DNA of 64,000 bases from Comamonas testosteroni (lineage in GTDB: Bacteria; Pseudomonadota; Gammaproteobacteria; Burkholderiales; Burkholderiaceae_C), in assembly GCF_014076415.1 (NCBI RefSeq), contig NZ_CP043568.1, positions 3,658,001-3,722,000 on the forward strand, read 5' to 3'. A model generated the notes under the pieces. It was given only the letters and a program-made list of their open reading frames with translations, was not told where the DNA came from and did no database searches. The translations under genes and the position numbers were made by a program. Positions 7,083 through 17,622 of the stretch are shown in pieces (positions within the stretch are counted from its first letter, which is position 1; each line of letters starts with the position of its first letter).

Positions 7083-7535
7083 GACCTTCTCCTTCATAAG
7101 AGCTGCACCTTGAGCCCCCAAGGAATTCTTCAGGTATAGCTGGTGAGCCGAAGGACAGGTGAAAAAATTCATCACTACGTCATTCGCATGGCATTGCCAG
7201 AAGTACTTATCAGTTACCAATTGCTGCATGCGGCACGGCACTGCCCGCGCCGCCCAATCCACGGCTGGCAGCAAAAAGCATGCTTTGACATACAGGGGGC
7301 CTACGCGGCCCATCTAAAGCGCTACAAGTTCGCACAAGTTTCAACGCCCTACCCATTGCTAAAGCTGGCTGAACTGTCCAGACCCCGCCCACCCAGCCTG
7401 CGCCATATGGGCTTTTTTGTTTGCTGTTCGCGGAGGCACGATGGGACGCACCGACCCCTTGGCCTCAGCGAGGCACATGCCCGAGTCATCCGCCGCGCAC
7501 CAAGAGCCTACTAGCACTTGAGCCCGCCGGCTCGG

Positions 7536-7781
7536 CTACTGTGCAGGGTGGTCGCGGCGGAACAGCTCCCACTCGTCGATTTCCGTGCCGTTGGGCAGCA
7601 CGCAGATGCCGCGCTCTCCGGCAGCGGTCTTCTCGATGCGGGACTTGCCGTCCAGCTTGGCGCAGTACACCGATGCGGAGTTGGCCATGCCGATCACAGG
7701 CGCAGCGGACTGAGGCTGGGCGCAACCGCTGATGGCAAGTGCAGAAAGTACTGCGCTGGTGGTTCCAAGTGCTTTTTTCAT
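7536..7781 (-). CDS. DUF333 lipoprotein (putative hemolysin-type)
   Basis: ATG 7781 gives MKKALGTTSAVLSALAISGC with a lipobox (LAISGC) and so an outer- or inner-membrane lipoprotein of about 61 mature residues. The mature part matches the DUF333 pattern: SASVYCAKLDGK, GERGICVLPNGTEIDEWELFRRDH. The open frame extends 11 codons further upstream (MKKGGICYIES), but the shorter start gives a normal signal peptide. Family members are short, periplasmic and of unknown function; the hemolysin label in databases is not experimentally grounded. Isolated gene. Confidence 0.8.
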   Translation of the reverse strand: MKKALGTTSAVLSALAISGCAQPQSAAPVIGMANSASVYCAKLDGKSRIEKTAAGERGICVLPNGTEIDEWELFRRDHPAQ

Positions 7782-8102
7782 GGACTCAATGTAGCAAATG
7801 CCGCCTTTTTTCATTGAGCTGCAAGAAATCCTGACTCACATCAATCCCTCGTTTCCTTCATACATATGGGCTAAGGGTTGGCACCGACGATGCTGGCGGC
7901 ACTCTGTCAGCAAATGTCACTTTTAGTTATTTCACCTCCAAAAGAGGAAAAGTGAACTGTCGGAAATCGCAGGAAGTTGTTAATTTCTAATCCGGAAGAT
8001 GAGCGGCTGACACATTACAGGCCGCCTTGGCATTTAGATTTGACTAGAGATATGGCCAGTCTGGCCTGTCTGTTGGTGATCACTAGCAGAAGGGCTGTGT
8101 GT

Positions 8103-9320
8103 ATGCATACGAGCTACGACCACATCTTTGTGTTGATGCCATCTCTGTCCCTGCTCTTCCTGGCCGGCCTGCTGGGAGTGTGCTGGGCAATCCAGCCCAA
8201 GCAACGCTTTCTACTCTGGCTGTGCGCCTCTTTCCTGCTAACCGCAATGTCCATCAGCATTCGCAGCGTGCTGAAGTTTGAAGTCCTCAATCACTATGTG
8301 GTTCTCGTCAACGCACTGTTTCTGGCGGGAGCCTGGTGTTTTTCCAAGAGCTTTTCGGAGCGTCGAAGCGTACCCACATATCCGCTTGCAGCCCTTGTCT
8401 TGTGTGCCGCGACGCTGGCCTCGCTCTACTATTTCGCCAATGTGGTACAGAATCAGGCGGGTCGGCTGCACACATTCGGTATAGGCGTAGCTCTGATGCT
8501 CTTGCTGCCTGTGCCGGCAGTTCTCAAACGAGGCCTCACCAACGACTGGCTGGATAGGATTTTGCTGTGGTCCTATATATCTTATGCAGTCTTTACCATG
8601 CTGCGCCCGACGCTGATCGCAACTTTCGCGCATAACGGTCTCGGCGATGCCATGGATGCCAGCTCAACCTATTGGCTGACAACGTTGGTGAGTATTTTAC
8701 TTTTTGCATTGCTCTTCACGGTTTTAGTCTGCGCAGTCACCATCAGGGACATAGTCCGTCAACTGCGCACTGAACGCGACCTGGATGCCCTGACCCAGAT
8801 ACTGAATCGCCGCGCATTCAGTGAAGCCGCACAGCATCGCCTGGCCGACCAGCGCCTGTATCCCATGGCGCTCCTGGCCAGCGATATTGATCATTTCAAA
8901 CGCATCAACGACAACTGGGGGCATGACAAAGGTGACGAGGTCCTGCAGTTTGTCGCCAGAGCGATGCAGCACAATGTGCGCAGCAATGATCTGGTTGCAC
9001 GCTTTGGCGGTGAAGAGTTTATGGTTCTACTGACAAAGATCGATTTGCAAGGCGCCGAGCAAGTCGCCAAGCGTATTGGCCTGGAGTTGAGAAATGACCA
9101 GGAGCTACTGCCGAAAGGGCCGGCCCTGACGCTGAGCTTTGGCATCACGTCAATCAGCAATGCCGACCAGCTTGAAGGTGCACTGAGGCAAGCCGACCAG
9201 TTGCTGTACAGCGCCAAAAATGCTGGCCGAGACCGCGTTCATGTGGAGGGCCGCACTTACCCAGACATCAGCTTTGAACACACCTTACCGGCAGACCACC
9301 CCATGGCATTGCTGATGTAA
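8103..9320 (+). CDS. Membrane-bound diguanylate cyclase (GGDEF), copy A
   Basis: 405 aa from ATG 8103 (AGAAGGG upstream); the frame is open from 7977. Residues about 10-220 form six or seven membrane helices, then a linker (RDIVRQLRTERDLD) and a GGDEF domain starting ALTQILNRRAF. The active site is GGEEF (ARFGGEEFMVLL) and the product-inhibition I-site RxxD is present (RSND, five residues before GGEEF), so it should make cyclic di-GMP and be feedback-inhibited. The membrane domain closely resembles that of the minus-strand cyclase at 10265-11431, indicating paralogy. The stretch 7815-8102 shows no supported gene. Confidence 0.92.
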   Translation: MHTSYDHIFVLMPSLSLLFLAGLLGVCWAIQPKQRFLLWLCASFLLTAMSISIRSVLKFEVLNHYVVLVNALFLAGAWCFSKSFSERRSVPTYPLAALVLCAATLASLYYFANVVQNQAGRLHTFGIGVALMLLLPVPAVLKRGLTNDWLDRILLWSYISYAVFTMLRPTLIATFAHNGLGDAMDASSTYWLTTLVSILLFALLFTVLVCAVTIRDIVRQLRTERDLDALTQILNRRAFSEAAQHRLADQRLYPMALLASDIDHFKRINDNWGHDKGDEVLQFVARAMQHNVRSNDLVARFGGEEFMVLLTKIDLQGAEQVAKRIGLELRNDQELLPKGPALTLSFGITSISNADQLEGALRQADQLLYSAKNAGRDRVHVEGRTYPDISFEHTLPADHPMALLM

Positions 9321-9470
9321 GCCGGTGAATTCGCTGACCAATGCCATCGCGCACTAGGCAGCTCACGTATCCAAGTTGGCCCACAATGATTCCTGCATGG
9401 TCGCTGGCAAACCAATTTGTCAGCATTGATGCACCCCGTCATGGGTGCACTTTTGTCAGTGGAATCCTTG

Positions 9471-10250
9471 ATGCGCAGACTTCGCCATCTCACCAACCGG
9501 CATCGTACGCCGTCCACCAATATCGCACTGGGTCTGCTGCTGGCCTTTAACGCGGGCGCGGTCAACGCTGGCGGCTTTCTTGTGCTGCGGATGTATACCT
9601 CGCACATGACGGGCTTTGCCTCTCAACTGGCTGACGGCCTGGTGCTTGAGAACGCCAAGCTGCTGCTGAATGCGCTTGGTGCCATCATCGCCTTTACAAC
9701 GGGCGCGGCCGTTTGCGCGTTGCTGGTGAACTGGGGGCGCAAACGCCATCTGTACAGCGTCTATGCCCTGCCGCTGATGCTGGAGGCCGTCATGCTGATT
9801 GCCTTCGGCCTGATGGGCACAGTCACCTTGACATGGAACACGCCCTTCGCAGTGCCGCTGACCGTGCTGCTGCTGTCCTTCATGATGGGTTTGCAGAATG
9901 CCGTGGGTTCCAAGACATCCGGCGGCAGCACTCGCACCACGCACATGACCGGCAATTTCACGGATCTTGGCATGGAGCTGGGCAAGATGTTCTTCTGGAG
10001 GCGCCACGCCCAGGCCGGCCTTCCATTGCCGTCCCAGATCAGACACGACTGGCGCCGCATGAAGGTTTCGGCAGGTCTGATCGTGATGTTCGTGCTGGGC
10101 GGCGTCACCGGCGCACTGGGCTTCAAGCACATAGGCTTTATCTGCGTGGTGCCGCTGGCGGCACTTTTGCTGGCGCTGTCCGTGCCGCCATTTCTGCGCG
10201 ATGCCGCGCAGGCGGCCGAGCGACCGTCACTCTTCGGCAAGAAGAGCTGA
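9471..10250 (+). CDS. DUF1275 (YoaK-type) membrane protein
   Basis: About 259 aa from ATG 9471 (MRRLRHLTNRHR); the frame is open from 9417. It shows the DUF1275 signature: ALGLLLAFNAGAVNAGGFLVL, YTSHMTGF, and GLQNAVGSKTSGGSTRTTHMTGN, with about six membrane helices. The family is widespread and its substrate is unknown; a transport role is assumed in databases. It lies between two paralogous diguanylate cyclases, converging with the second (15-base gap), but nothing links it to cyclic di-GMP directly. Confidence 0.88.
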   Translation: MRRLRHLTNRHRTPSTNIALGLLLAFNAGAVNAGGFLVLRMYTSHMTGFASQLADGLVLENAKLLLNALGAIIAFTTGAAVCALLVNWGRKRHLYSVYALPLMLEAVMLIAFGLMGTVTLTWNTPFAVPLTVLLLSFMMGLQNAVGSKTSGGSTRTTHMTGNFTDLGMELGKMFFWRRHAQAGLPLPSQIRHDWRRMKVSAGLIVMFVLGGVTGALGFKHIGFICVVPLAALLLALSVPPFLRDAAQAAERPSLFGKKS

Positions 10251-10264
10251 GTGGATCCGGCATC

Positions 10265-11431
10265 TCACGCCGCTGCCGCAACGCCCTCTGCTCGATGCAC
10301 GACGACCTGATCGCGCCCGAGCTCCTTGGCCTTGTAGAGTTGCTGGTCAGCCCGCATTACGGCTTCGCGCAGATCGCTGCCGAATGGACAGGCCACGATA
10401 CCCATGCTCAAGGTCACGCGCTGACCATCGGGCAATGGCGCAATGATCTCGACCGCTCCGGCACGAATACGCTGTGCCACACGTTGTGCAGTCTCGATGT
10501 CTGTTTGGGTCAACAGCAGCACAAATTCTTCGCCTCCAAAGCGAGCTACTAGGTCGGCACCGCGGACACTTGCCTGCATGACTTCCGCGACGGCCTTGAG
10601 TACTCCGTCGCCATACTCGTGTCCCCAGCTGTCGTTGACCCGCTTGAAGTGATCCAGATCCGCCACCACGATGGAAAACGGTTGCGCTTTTCGATCCCGG
10701 GTCAGCGGGTCTGCAAACTCCCAGAAGCCGCGACGATTCAACACGCCAGTCAGCATGTCGTGATTGCGCTCGTCTCTGAGTGTTGCCATTGCATCCCTCA
10801 TCGAAACGATGAGCATGAGGCCCGAGAACACCAGGCTGAACAATAGCGAGCCCAGCATGGTGACCAACCAGTATATGGAGCTGAGCATGTCCTGGAGCTC
10901 AGTGAATCCAAGAAACAGCACCATGATGGGCCTGAGCACCGTATAGATCGCAAAGGCCCCGTAGGACCGGTATAGCAGCTTATCCAGACCGTCACGTCTG
11001 ACTTTTTTGAGCGCGATGGCAGGAAACGGAATGAAGTGAATGATGCCAAGCCCTGTGTTCAGCCACAGCACGCGCGCAGCAATGTTGTCCTGCACGATGC
11101 TGTACTCATAAAGAGCAGCAACCACAATGAACGATACCAGGGCCGAGATCTTGGGATATGAGGAGACGGAAAACTTTTGAGCGACGCCCCAGGTACAGAG
11201 CCAGGCACCAAGCAGATAAATGAGCCCGGTGTAAACAGCCCACCGAACCAGTTGTCCGTGAGGTGTCAAGCATTGCCAAGCCAAGGCAAGCCCCGTAAGT
11301 GTCAACCCACAAGCCGTCGAGAGCAGAAACACTGAGCGGCGCTGTGCAAGCCAGCAAAAAGCCATGAGTGCGCCCAGTGCCGTTATGCATACCGGCGCGA
11401 CCAACAAGTAGAGTTGCAAATTGCTAGGCAT
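10265..11431 (-). CDS. Membrane-bound diguanylate cyclase (GGDEF), copy B
   Basis: 388 aa with six or seven N-terminal membrane helices (MPSNLQLYLLVAPV...) and a C-terminal GGDEF domain beginning MLTGVLNRRGF. Catalytic GGEEF (ARFGGEEFVLLL) and I-site RGAD are intact. The membrane domain aligns with copy A at several points (for example GLDKLLYRSY...TVLRPIMV against WLDRILLWSY...TMLRPTLI), so the two arose by duplication. Expected to be an inner-membrane cyclic di-GMP synthase with an unidentified signal. Confidence 0.92.
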   Translation of the reverse strand: MPSNLQLYLLVAPVCITALGALMAFCWLAQRRSVFLLSTACGLTLTGLALAWQCLTPHGQLVRWAVYTGLIYLLGAWLCTWGVAQKFSVSSYPKISALVSFIVVAALYEYSIVQDNIAARVLWLNTGLGIIHFIPFPAIALKKVRRDGLDKLLYRSYGAFAIYTVLRPIMVLFLGFTELQDMLSSIYWLVTMLGSLLFSLVFSGLMLIVSMRDAMATLRDERNHDMLTGVLNRRGFWEFADPLTRDRKAQPFSIVVADLDHFKRVNDSWGHEYGDGVLKAVAEVMQASVRGADLVARFGGEEFVLLLTQTDIETAQRVAQRIRAGAVEIIAPLPDGQRVTLSMGIVACPFGSDLREAVMRADQQLYKAKELGRDQVVVHRAEGVAAAA

Positions 11432-11589
11432 GAGTCAGCCGATCAGTAAAGCTCATTCGCGCGGCTACACATTGGTGGCTATCCATGCTCTGAGGTTAGG
11501 AGGAGCAGCCCGTTTGATCAGTGGACTGTTGAATTCGGGGCGATGTTAGCAAGTGTCCAAAAGCCGAGAAATCAATTTCCCGACAAATA

Positions 11590-12972
11590 TCAGTTACCGG
11601 CTCCGGTGCGCGGGACGGGCCAGGCGTCACGAGAGCCATCCCTGCTGCGCTCGAGTTCGTCGCCCCGGCCCGGATAGCGAGCCCTCCGGACCTGATTGCG
11701 GCCAGAACTCTTGGCTCGATACAAGGCCATGTCGGTGCGGCGCAGCAGTTGCGCAGAGGTTTCACCAGCCTGCCAGCCGCCCACGCCGAACGACATGGTG
11801 ATGGTTCCTGCCGCCGCGTAGCTGTGCGATGCGATGCTGCGGCGCAGCCGCTCGGCCAGCTCCAGGGCCGCCTGCAGGCCGACGCCCGGTACGATGATCA
11901 GGAATTCCTCGCCACCCCAACGCGCAACATGCTCCGAGGACCGTACGGTGCTCCTGAGGACTTTTGCGATCTGCTGCAGAACCTGGTCGCCAGCCTCATG
12001 GCCGAACTGATCGTTGACCTGCTTGAACAGATCGACGTCGCACATGATTAGTGCATAGGGAACGCCTTGACGCTCAGCAATTCGCTGGCAATTTTCCAGT
12101 TCATAACTTCCGGCACTGCGGTTGGGCAAGCCGGTCAGATCATCCCGGTAGGCCCGTACCAGCAGTTCCTGTTCACGCTGAACCAGGTCGCTGATGTCTT
12201 TGGAAATGCTCACATAGTGCGTTATCCGGTGCCTGGCATCGCGCAGCGCCGAAATACTCTGGGCGGCATGGTAGAGCTCGCCATCCTTGCGCCGGTTGAC
12301 AAAAGTCCGGCTGAAGTTTTCTCCGCGCGCCAAGGCATCGCGCAACTCGGCATAAAACTGTGCCGTATGTGAGCCGGAGTGCAGCATGGCCGGCGTGCGA
12401 CCCATTACTTCGGCTGCGCAATAACCCGTCTGATGCTCAAAAGCATGATTGACAAACACGAGATAGCCATTGCGATCGGTAATGAATACCGGCGCATTGG
12501 CCGAGTTCAATGCCTGGATCATCAAATCCCGCTGCCTTTCGCCTTCCACCTGCCGCGTCACATCCTGCTGCACGGATACAAAATGCGTGATCTTCCCGTC
12601 TACATCCCGCACGGCAGAGATATTCCAGGACACGTGGTATGGCGTTCCATCCTTGCGGTAATTGACTGCACTGCCTTGAAAAAAACGTCCCTCGGCCAGG
12701 CATTGGCGCAATTGCTCAATCACCTGCGGATCCGTCTCGGGGCCTTGCAATATGCGCGGAGACCGGCCCAGCAGCTCCTCTGTGGAGTAACCGGTCATGC
12801 TGGTAAATGCCTTGTTGCAATAGCTGATGAACGGGCCACCGCCAGCCATTTCGGCATCGGTTATCACCACGGCATTAAATGCCTGGGCCACAGCCACCTC
12901 AAGCAGTTGCGATTGGGTATCCAGGCGAGAATCAGAAAGTGACGAAAGATAACTATTCTTCTCCATCGCCAC
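11590..12972 (-). CDS. Soluble PAS-PAS-GGDEF diguanylate cyclase
   Basis: 460 aa, no membrane segments. First PAS domain about residues 25-145 (NAVVITDAEM, NKAFTSMTGYSTEELLGR, FQGSAVNYRKDG), second about 150-270 (APVFITDRNGYLVFVN, HQTGYCAAEVMGRTP), each with a PAC motif (ITHFVSVQQDVT, ITHYVSISKDIS). The GGDEF domain starts DDLTGLPNRS and has GGEEF (ARWGGEEFLIIV). The position of the I-site reads RSSE instead of RxxD, so feedback inhibition may be weak. GTG 12972 lies 7 bases after AAGG; ATG 12966 is the alternative start. First PAS resembles flavin or redox sensors but ligand residues are unproven. Confidence 0.92.
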   Translation of the reverse strand: MAMEKNSYLSSLSDSRLDTQSQLLEVAVAQAFNAVVITDAEMAGGGPFISYCNKAFTSMTGYSTEELLGRSPRILQGPETDPQVIEQLRQCLAEGRFFQGSAVNYRKDGTPYHVSWNISAVRDVDGKITHFVSVQQDVTRQVEGERQRDLMIQALNSANAPVFITDRNGYLVFVNHAFEHQTGYCAAEVMGRTPAMLHSGSHTAQFYAELRDALARGENFSRTFVNRRKDGELYHAAQSISALRDARHRITHYVSISKDISDLVQREQELLVRAYRDDLTGLPNRSAGSYELENCQRIAERQGVPYALIMCDVDLFKQVNDQFGHEAGDQVLQQIAKVLRSTVRSSEHVARWGGEEFLIIVPGVGLQAALELAERLRRSIASHSYAAAGTITMSFGVGGWQAGETSAQLLRRTDMALYRAKSSGRNQVRRARYPGRGDELERSRDGSRDAWPVPRTGAGN

Positions 12973-13095
12973 ATTTTCACCTTGATCGGGAACGCAGCGA
13001 TATATTAATTTCTGACCGGCCCTGACACGCCCGCGCAGTCACCGATATCTGTGCCGGTATTGAGCAGGCGGCCGGCTGAGTTTTAGATGATTGGA

Positions 13096-13112
13096 CATAT
13101 ATGCAATATATG
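13096..13112. promoter_or_regulatory. Perfect 17-bp AT-rich palindrome, operator candidate
   Basis: CATATAT (13096-13102), GCA, ATATATG (13106-13112). It lies upstream of the PAS-GGDEF gene in the roughly 700-base region 12973-13687, which has no confident gene. Confidence 0.35.
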
Positions 13113-13237
13113 GCCAGCGTTTTGCCTCCATGACCCGGTTTGCGACCGGGCTGCATTTGGCAGCGCACCGGAAATGGCTGCACGACCAGCCGACCGGACG
13201 CGCCTCCGGCTCAAGCAGAAGAGATTGCCAAGCCAGG

Positions 13238-13582
13238 TCACATCGGCCGGGCTCGAAAGGTCGGGCCTGGAACAGCCATGCCGCAGATGCCACGAGTGCC
13301 CGGCAGCCTGGCATTTGCGGATCGTGCTGCCTCGATGCGCTGACGCACCGGTTGTCTGCGTACCGGCGCGGGCGTACCGGCGCGGGCGTACCGGTAAACC
13401 CCAGTTTTGCCGGTCACAGCCACTGCAAGCCACAGACCGTCTCCGGCCTGGATCACAATGACATTGCAACCCTGAGCTTTTTGCTGCATCGCCATCAAGC
13501 GCCTGCAAATACCATGCGTCAGCCTGGCTTTCAAAACCGGTGCCCAACCTGAGCTAAGCTCTGGTATGTGTAGGGTGTGCAC
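13238..13582 (-). CDS. Doubtful small ORF, 114 aa
   Basis: GTG 13582 begins a frame whose first 75 residues (MHTLHIPELSSGWAPVLKA..., CNVIVIQAGDGLWLAVAVTG) have plausible composition, but the C-terminal third is arginine-rich and spans a short tandem DNA repeat. No recognised domain and no good ribosome-binding site. It could be a remnant or chance ORF. Confidence 0.2.
   Translation of the reverse strand: MHTLHIPELSSGWAPVLKARLTHGICRRLMAMQQKAQGCNVIVIQAGDGLWLAVAVTGKTGVYRYARAGTPAPVRRQPVRQRIEAARSANARLPGTRGICGMAVPGPTFRARPM
13359..13394. repeat. Tandem repeat, 14-bp unit, about 2.6 copies
   Basis: CGTACCGGCGCGGG occurs at 13359-13372 and 13373-13386, followed by CGTACCGG. Two identical full units and one partial. 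Confidence 0.8.
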
Positions 13583-13696
13583 GCAGGGAATCTGGTGGCG
13601 TCGATTTGGCGTAAGTTTTCACGAGAGCAATCCTAAGCCTTTGATCGCATTGAATTTCATTCAATAAACTCAGCCACTTACTTAAGGATGCCAGTG

Positions 13697-14716
13697 GTGA
13701 ACATCGTTATCCTGGACGATTACCAAGACGCGGTTCGCAAGCTCGATTGCGCCAAGCTGCTAGATGCCTTCAACGCCAAGGTCTACACCAACACCATCAA
13801 GGGTGTGGGACAGCTATCAGTCCGGCTGCGCGATGCGGATGTCATCGTCCTGATTCGCGAGCGCACCCAGATCTCGCGCCAGCTGCTCGATAAATTGCCC
13901 CGGCTCAAGCTGATTGCCCAGACGGGCAAGGCTGGCGCCCATATCGATGTGCAGGCCTGCAGCGAGCGTGGCGTGGCGATTGCGGAAGGCGTGGGCTCTC
14001 CCATTGCTCCGGCAGAGCTGACCTGGTCGCTGATCATGTCGGCCATGCGCCGCCTGCCGCAGTACATCTCCAATCTCAAACATGGTGCATGGCAACAGTC
14101 CGGTCTCAAGGCTGCCTCCATGCCGCCCAACTTCGGACTGGGCAGCGTGCTGCGCGGACGCATGCTGGGTATCTGGGGCTACGGCCGCATCGGGCAACTG
14201 GTGGCGGGTTATGGCAAGGCCTTCGGCATGCAGGTCTGTGTCTGGGGCAGCGAAGCCTCGCGCCGCAAGGCCGAGGCCGATGGTTACCTGAGCGCCCCGT
14301 CCAAGGAAGCTTTTTTTGAACAATGCGATGTGCTGTCGCTACATCTGCGCCTGCACGATGCGACGCGCGGTATTGTGACGGCGCAGGACCTGGCACGGAT
14401 GAAGCCGACCGCCCTGTTCGTCAACACCTCGCGCGCCGAGTTGGTGGAGCCCGAAGCCCTGCTCTGCGCCCTGAACCGCGGCCGCCCCGGCCTGGCCGCC
14501 ATCGATGTCTTCGAAAGCGAGCCGATACTGCAAGGCCATGCCCTGCTGAGGCTGGAGAACTGCATATGCACACCCCATATCGGCTATGTGGAACAGGACA
14601 GCTATGAGCTGTATTTCCGCGCGGCGTTCGAGAACGTGGTGAACTTTGCCAACGGCCAGCCCAGCAATATTCTGAACCCCGAGGTTTTCAACGGTCCGCT
14701 GCGCCTGAACCGCTAG
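13697..14716 (+). CDS. D-2-hydroxyacid dehydrogenase family protein
   Basis: NAD(P)-dependent oxidoreductase of about 339 aa. The Rossmann motif is GIWGYGRIGQLVAGYG, and the catalytic Arg (NTSRAELV), Glu (FESEP) and His (CTPHIGY) of the family are all present. The open frame begins at ATG 13688, but TAAGG abuts that codon; GTG 13697 is 9 bases from AAGG and gives the usual N-terminus (M)NIVILDDYQDAVRKL, so I prefer it. Likely reduces a 2-keto acid to its D-hydroxy acid or the reverse (phosphoglycerate dehydrogenase-like); the substrate is not evident. Stands alone. Confidence 0.88.
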   Translation: MNIVILDDYQDAVRKLDCAKLLDAFNAKVYTNTIKGVGQLSVRLRDADVIVLIRERTQISRQLLDKLPRLKLIAQTGKAGAHIDVQACSERGVAIAEGVGSPIAPAELTWSLIMSAMRRLPQYISNLKHGAWQQSGLKAASMPPNFGLGSVLRGRMLGIWGYGRIGQLVAGYGKAFGMQVCVWGSEASRRKAEADGYLSAPSKEAFFEQCDVLSLHLRLHDATRGIVTAQDLARMKPTALFVNTSRAELVEPEALLCALNRGRPGLAAIDVFESEPILQGHALLRLENCICTPHIGYVEQDSYELYFRAAFENVVNFANGQPSNILNPEVFNGPLRLNR

Positions 14717-14745
14717 GCCGGGATGCCGCGGCCAGCGGCTATCGG

Positions 14746-15552
14746 CTATTTCCGGGTCTGCTGAGCAAGCTCGGCCTCCACGGCCTCGTAGACCGATTGA
14801 CGTACCACGGTCTCCACCTCTTCACGCAGGCGCAGCACCATGGATCGGGTCTGCGCTTCCACGACCTGCGCTATCGCTTCCCTGAGCTTCTGCTCCAGCA
14901 CCAGATCCACCCGCTGCATGAGTCTGTGGACCAGATACTCTTCGGTCACCACGGCACCGTGCGCATCCGGTGTCTGCTGCAGGCCGGCTGCCCCAAAGAC
15001 CGGGGCGGGTTCAACGACCTGCTCCACATCCTGTGCCTGGACGAGTGGCTCGGCAGCTTCCTCATCGAGTGCCTCAGACCCGGATTGAAGTCCTTCATCC
15101 CGGGGTTGGCCAGCGTCCGTAACGGATGGCTGCTCCGCCTGGTCTGCAAGCGGCAATGCCTCCACGAGTTCGGCAGCTACCAACTCAGTCTCAGGCTCCA
15201 CCTGCCCGGCCGATATGGCTTCTACCACCTCCCCAGCCATGCTCTGCGCAAATGACTGCTGCGGCGGCAAGGAGTCCGGCAAAGGGGGCAACTGATGCGG
15301 AATACCTGCAGGCCGGCTGCGGCCGTAGAGACCATCCGCCAGCCATGAGGTGTGAAATGACGGCCTCGCCAGAGGGACAACGCTGTCTCCCAGCGTCCGC
15401 GGGCCTAGCACCTGCTGCGCAGCTACCTGAGACTGCTGCGGCGGCGCCGACTGAGCGCTGTCCGCAGTGTCTTCGAGCGCGGCAGCTTCGGGCTGAACCA
15501 CCTCGGTCAGGGTAGGGACGAAGCGTGGCGGAACTTTGGATGAAGAGTTCAT
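14746..15552 (-). CDS. Hypothetical acidic protein, 268 aa, downstream of holC
   Basis: The N-terminal 190 residues are low in complexity and rich in Ala, Gln, Glu, Pro and Val (predicted disordered). The last 70 residues (EEYLVHRLMQRVDLVLEQKLREAIAQ...) form a predicted amphipathic helix or coiled coil ending LAQQTRK. No signal peptide. It begins 3 bases after the holC stop, so it is co-transcribed with pepA-holC. I do not recognise a functional family; a partner-binding helix with a disordered arm is the visible design. Confidence 0.7.
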   Translation of the reverse strand: MNSSSKVPPRFVPTLTEVVQPEAAALEDTADSAQSAPPQQSQVAAQQVLGPRTLGDSVVPLARPSFHTSWLADGLYGRSRPAGIPHQLPPLPDSLPPQQSFAQSMAGEVVEAISAGQVEPETELVAAELVEALPLADQAEQPSVTDAGQPRDEGLQSGSEALDEEAAEPLVQAQDVEQVVEPAPVFGAAGLQQTPDAHGAVVTEEYLVHRLMQRVDLVLEQKLREAIAQVVEAQTRSMVLRLREEVETVVRQSVYEAVEAELAQQTRK

Positions 15553-15555
15553 GAC

Positions 15556-15987
15556 CTAGCCCTTGAGATTCAGGTCGTGCCGGACGATGGAAAAACCACG
15601 CGCTGCATAGTCGCGCCAGCGGGCACGCGCATCCTGGCGATCCATCTCATCGCCGGAAGACACGATTTCCACCACGCGCGCGAAGCGCTCAAACCCCGAC
15701 GGCACCTGCGGCGTGAGATTGACCAGCACATCGTAATGAGGCAAGTCCTGCAGGTGTTCGGTCAGGATGACGGGAGAAGCAGCAAGCATCTGCGCGCCAT
15801 CAGACTCAGAAGCATGCGCAAGAAAATCCGTGGCCGACACGCTCCACAAACGGGGCGAAAGCCGGCTCAGCGCAGCTCCATCGCCCAGAACCACGATGCG
15901 CGCACCATGACGCAGGGCCTTGCGCACGAATCGGCACACATAGCCCAGCTTGTCTGGTGCATTGAAATGAAAGGCAATTTCTGTCAC
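15556..15987 (-). CDS. holC: DNA polymerase III chi subunit
   Basis: 143 aa, matching HolC in length and pattern: MTEIAFHFN at the start, CRFVRKALRHGARIVVLGDG, FLAHAS, SPVILTE, VLVNLTPQVPSGFERFARVVEIVS, and RWRDYAARGFSIVRHDL at the end. Chi links the clamp-loader to SSB through psi. It follows pepA by about 50 bases, the usual pepA-holC arrangement in proteobacteria, and precedes the hypothetical acidic gene. Confidence 0.93.
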   Translation of the reverse strand: MTEIAFHFNAPDKLGYVCRFVRKALRHGARIVVLGDGAALSRLSPRLWSVSATDFLAHASESDGAQMLAASPVILTEHLQDLPHYDVLVNLTPQVPSGFERFARVVEIVSSGDEMDRQDARARWRDYAARGFSIVRHDLNLKG

Positions 15988-16039
15988 AGCTCTTGGCGGC
16001 AGAGACGCCCTGAAATCAGGCCGCCCCTGCCGGCTTTTC

Positions 16040-17599
<1,560 letters not shown>

Positions 17600-17622
17600 A
17601 ATCGGTGTTTTCCTTTTAGCCA

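Noticed and set aside
7143-7514. 123-codon plus-strand frame
   Set aside because: No start signal, Cys/Arg/His-rich, no domain, and its 3' part overlaps a weak terminator-like T-run; not supported as a gene.
13359-13394. Short tandem repeat as a CRISPR-like array
   Set aside because: Units are adjacent without spacers and only 14 bases long.
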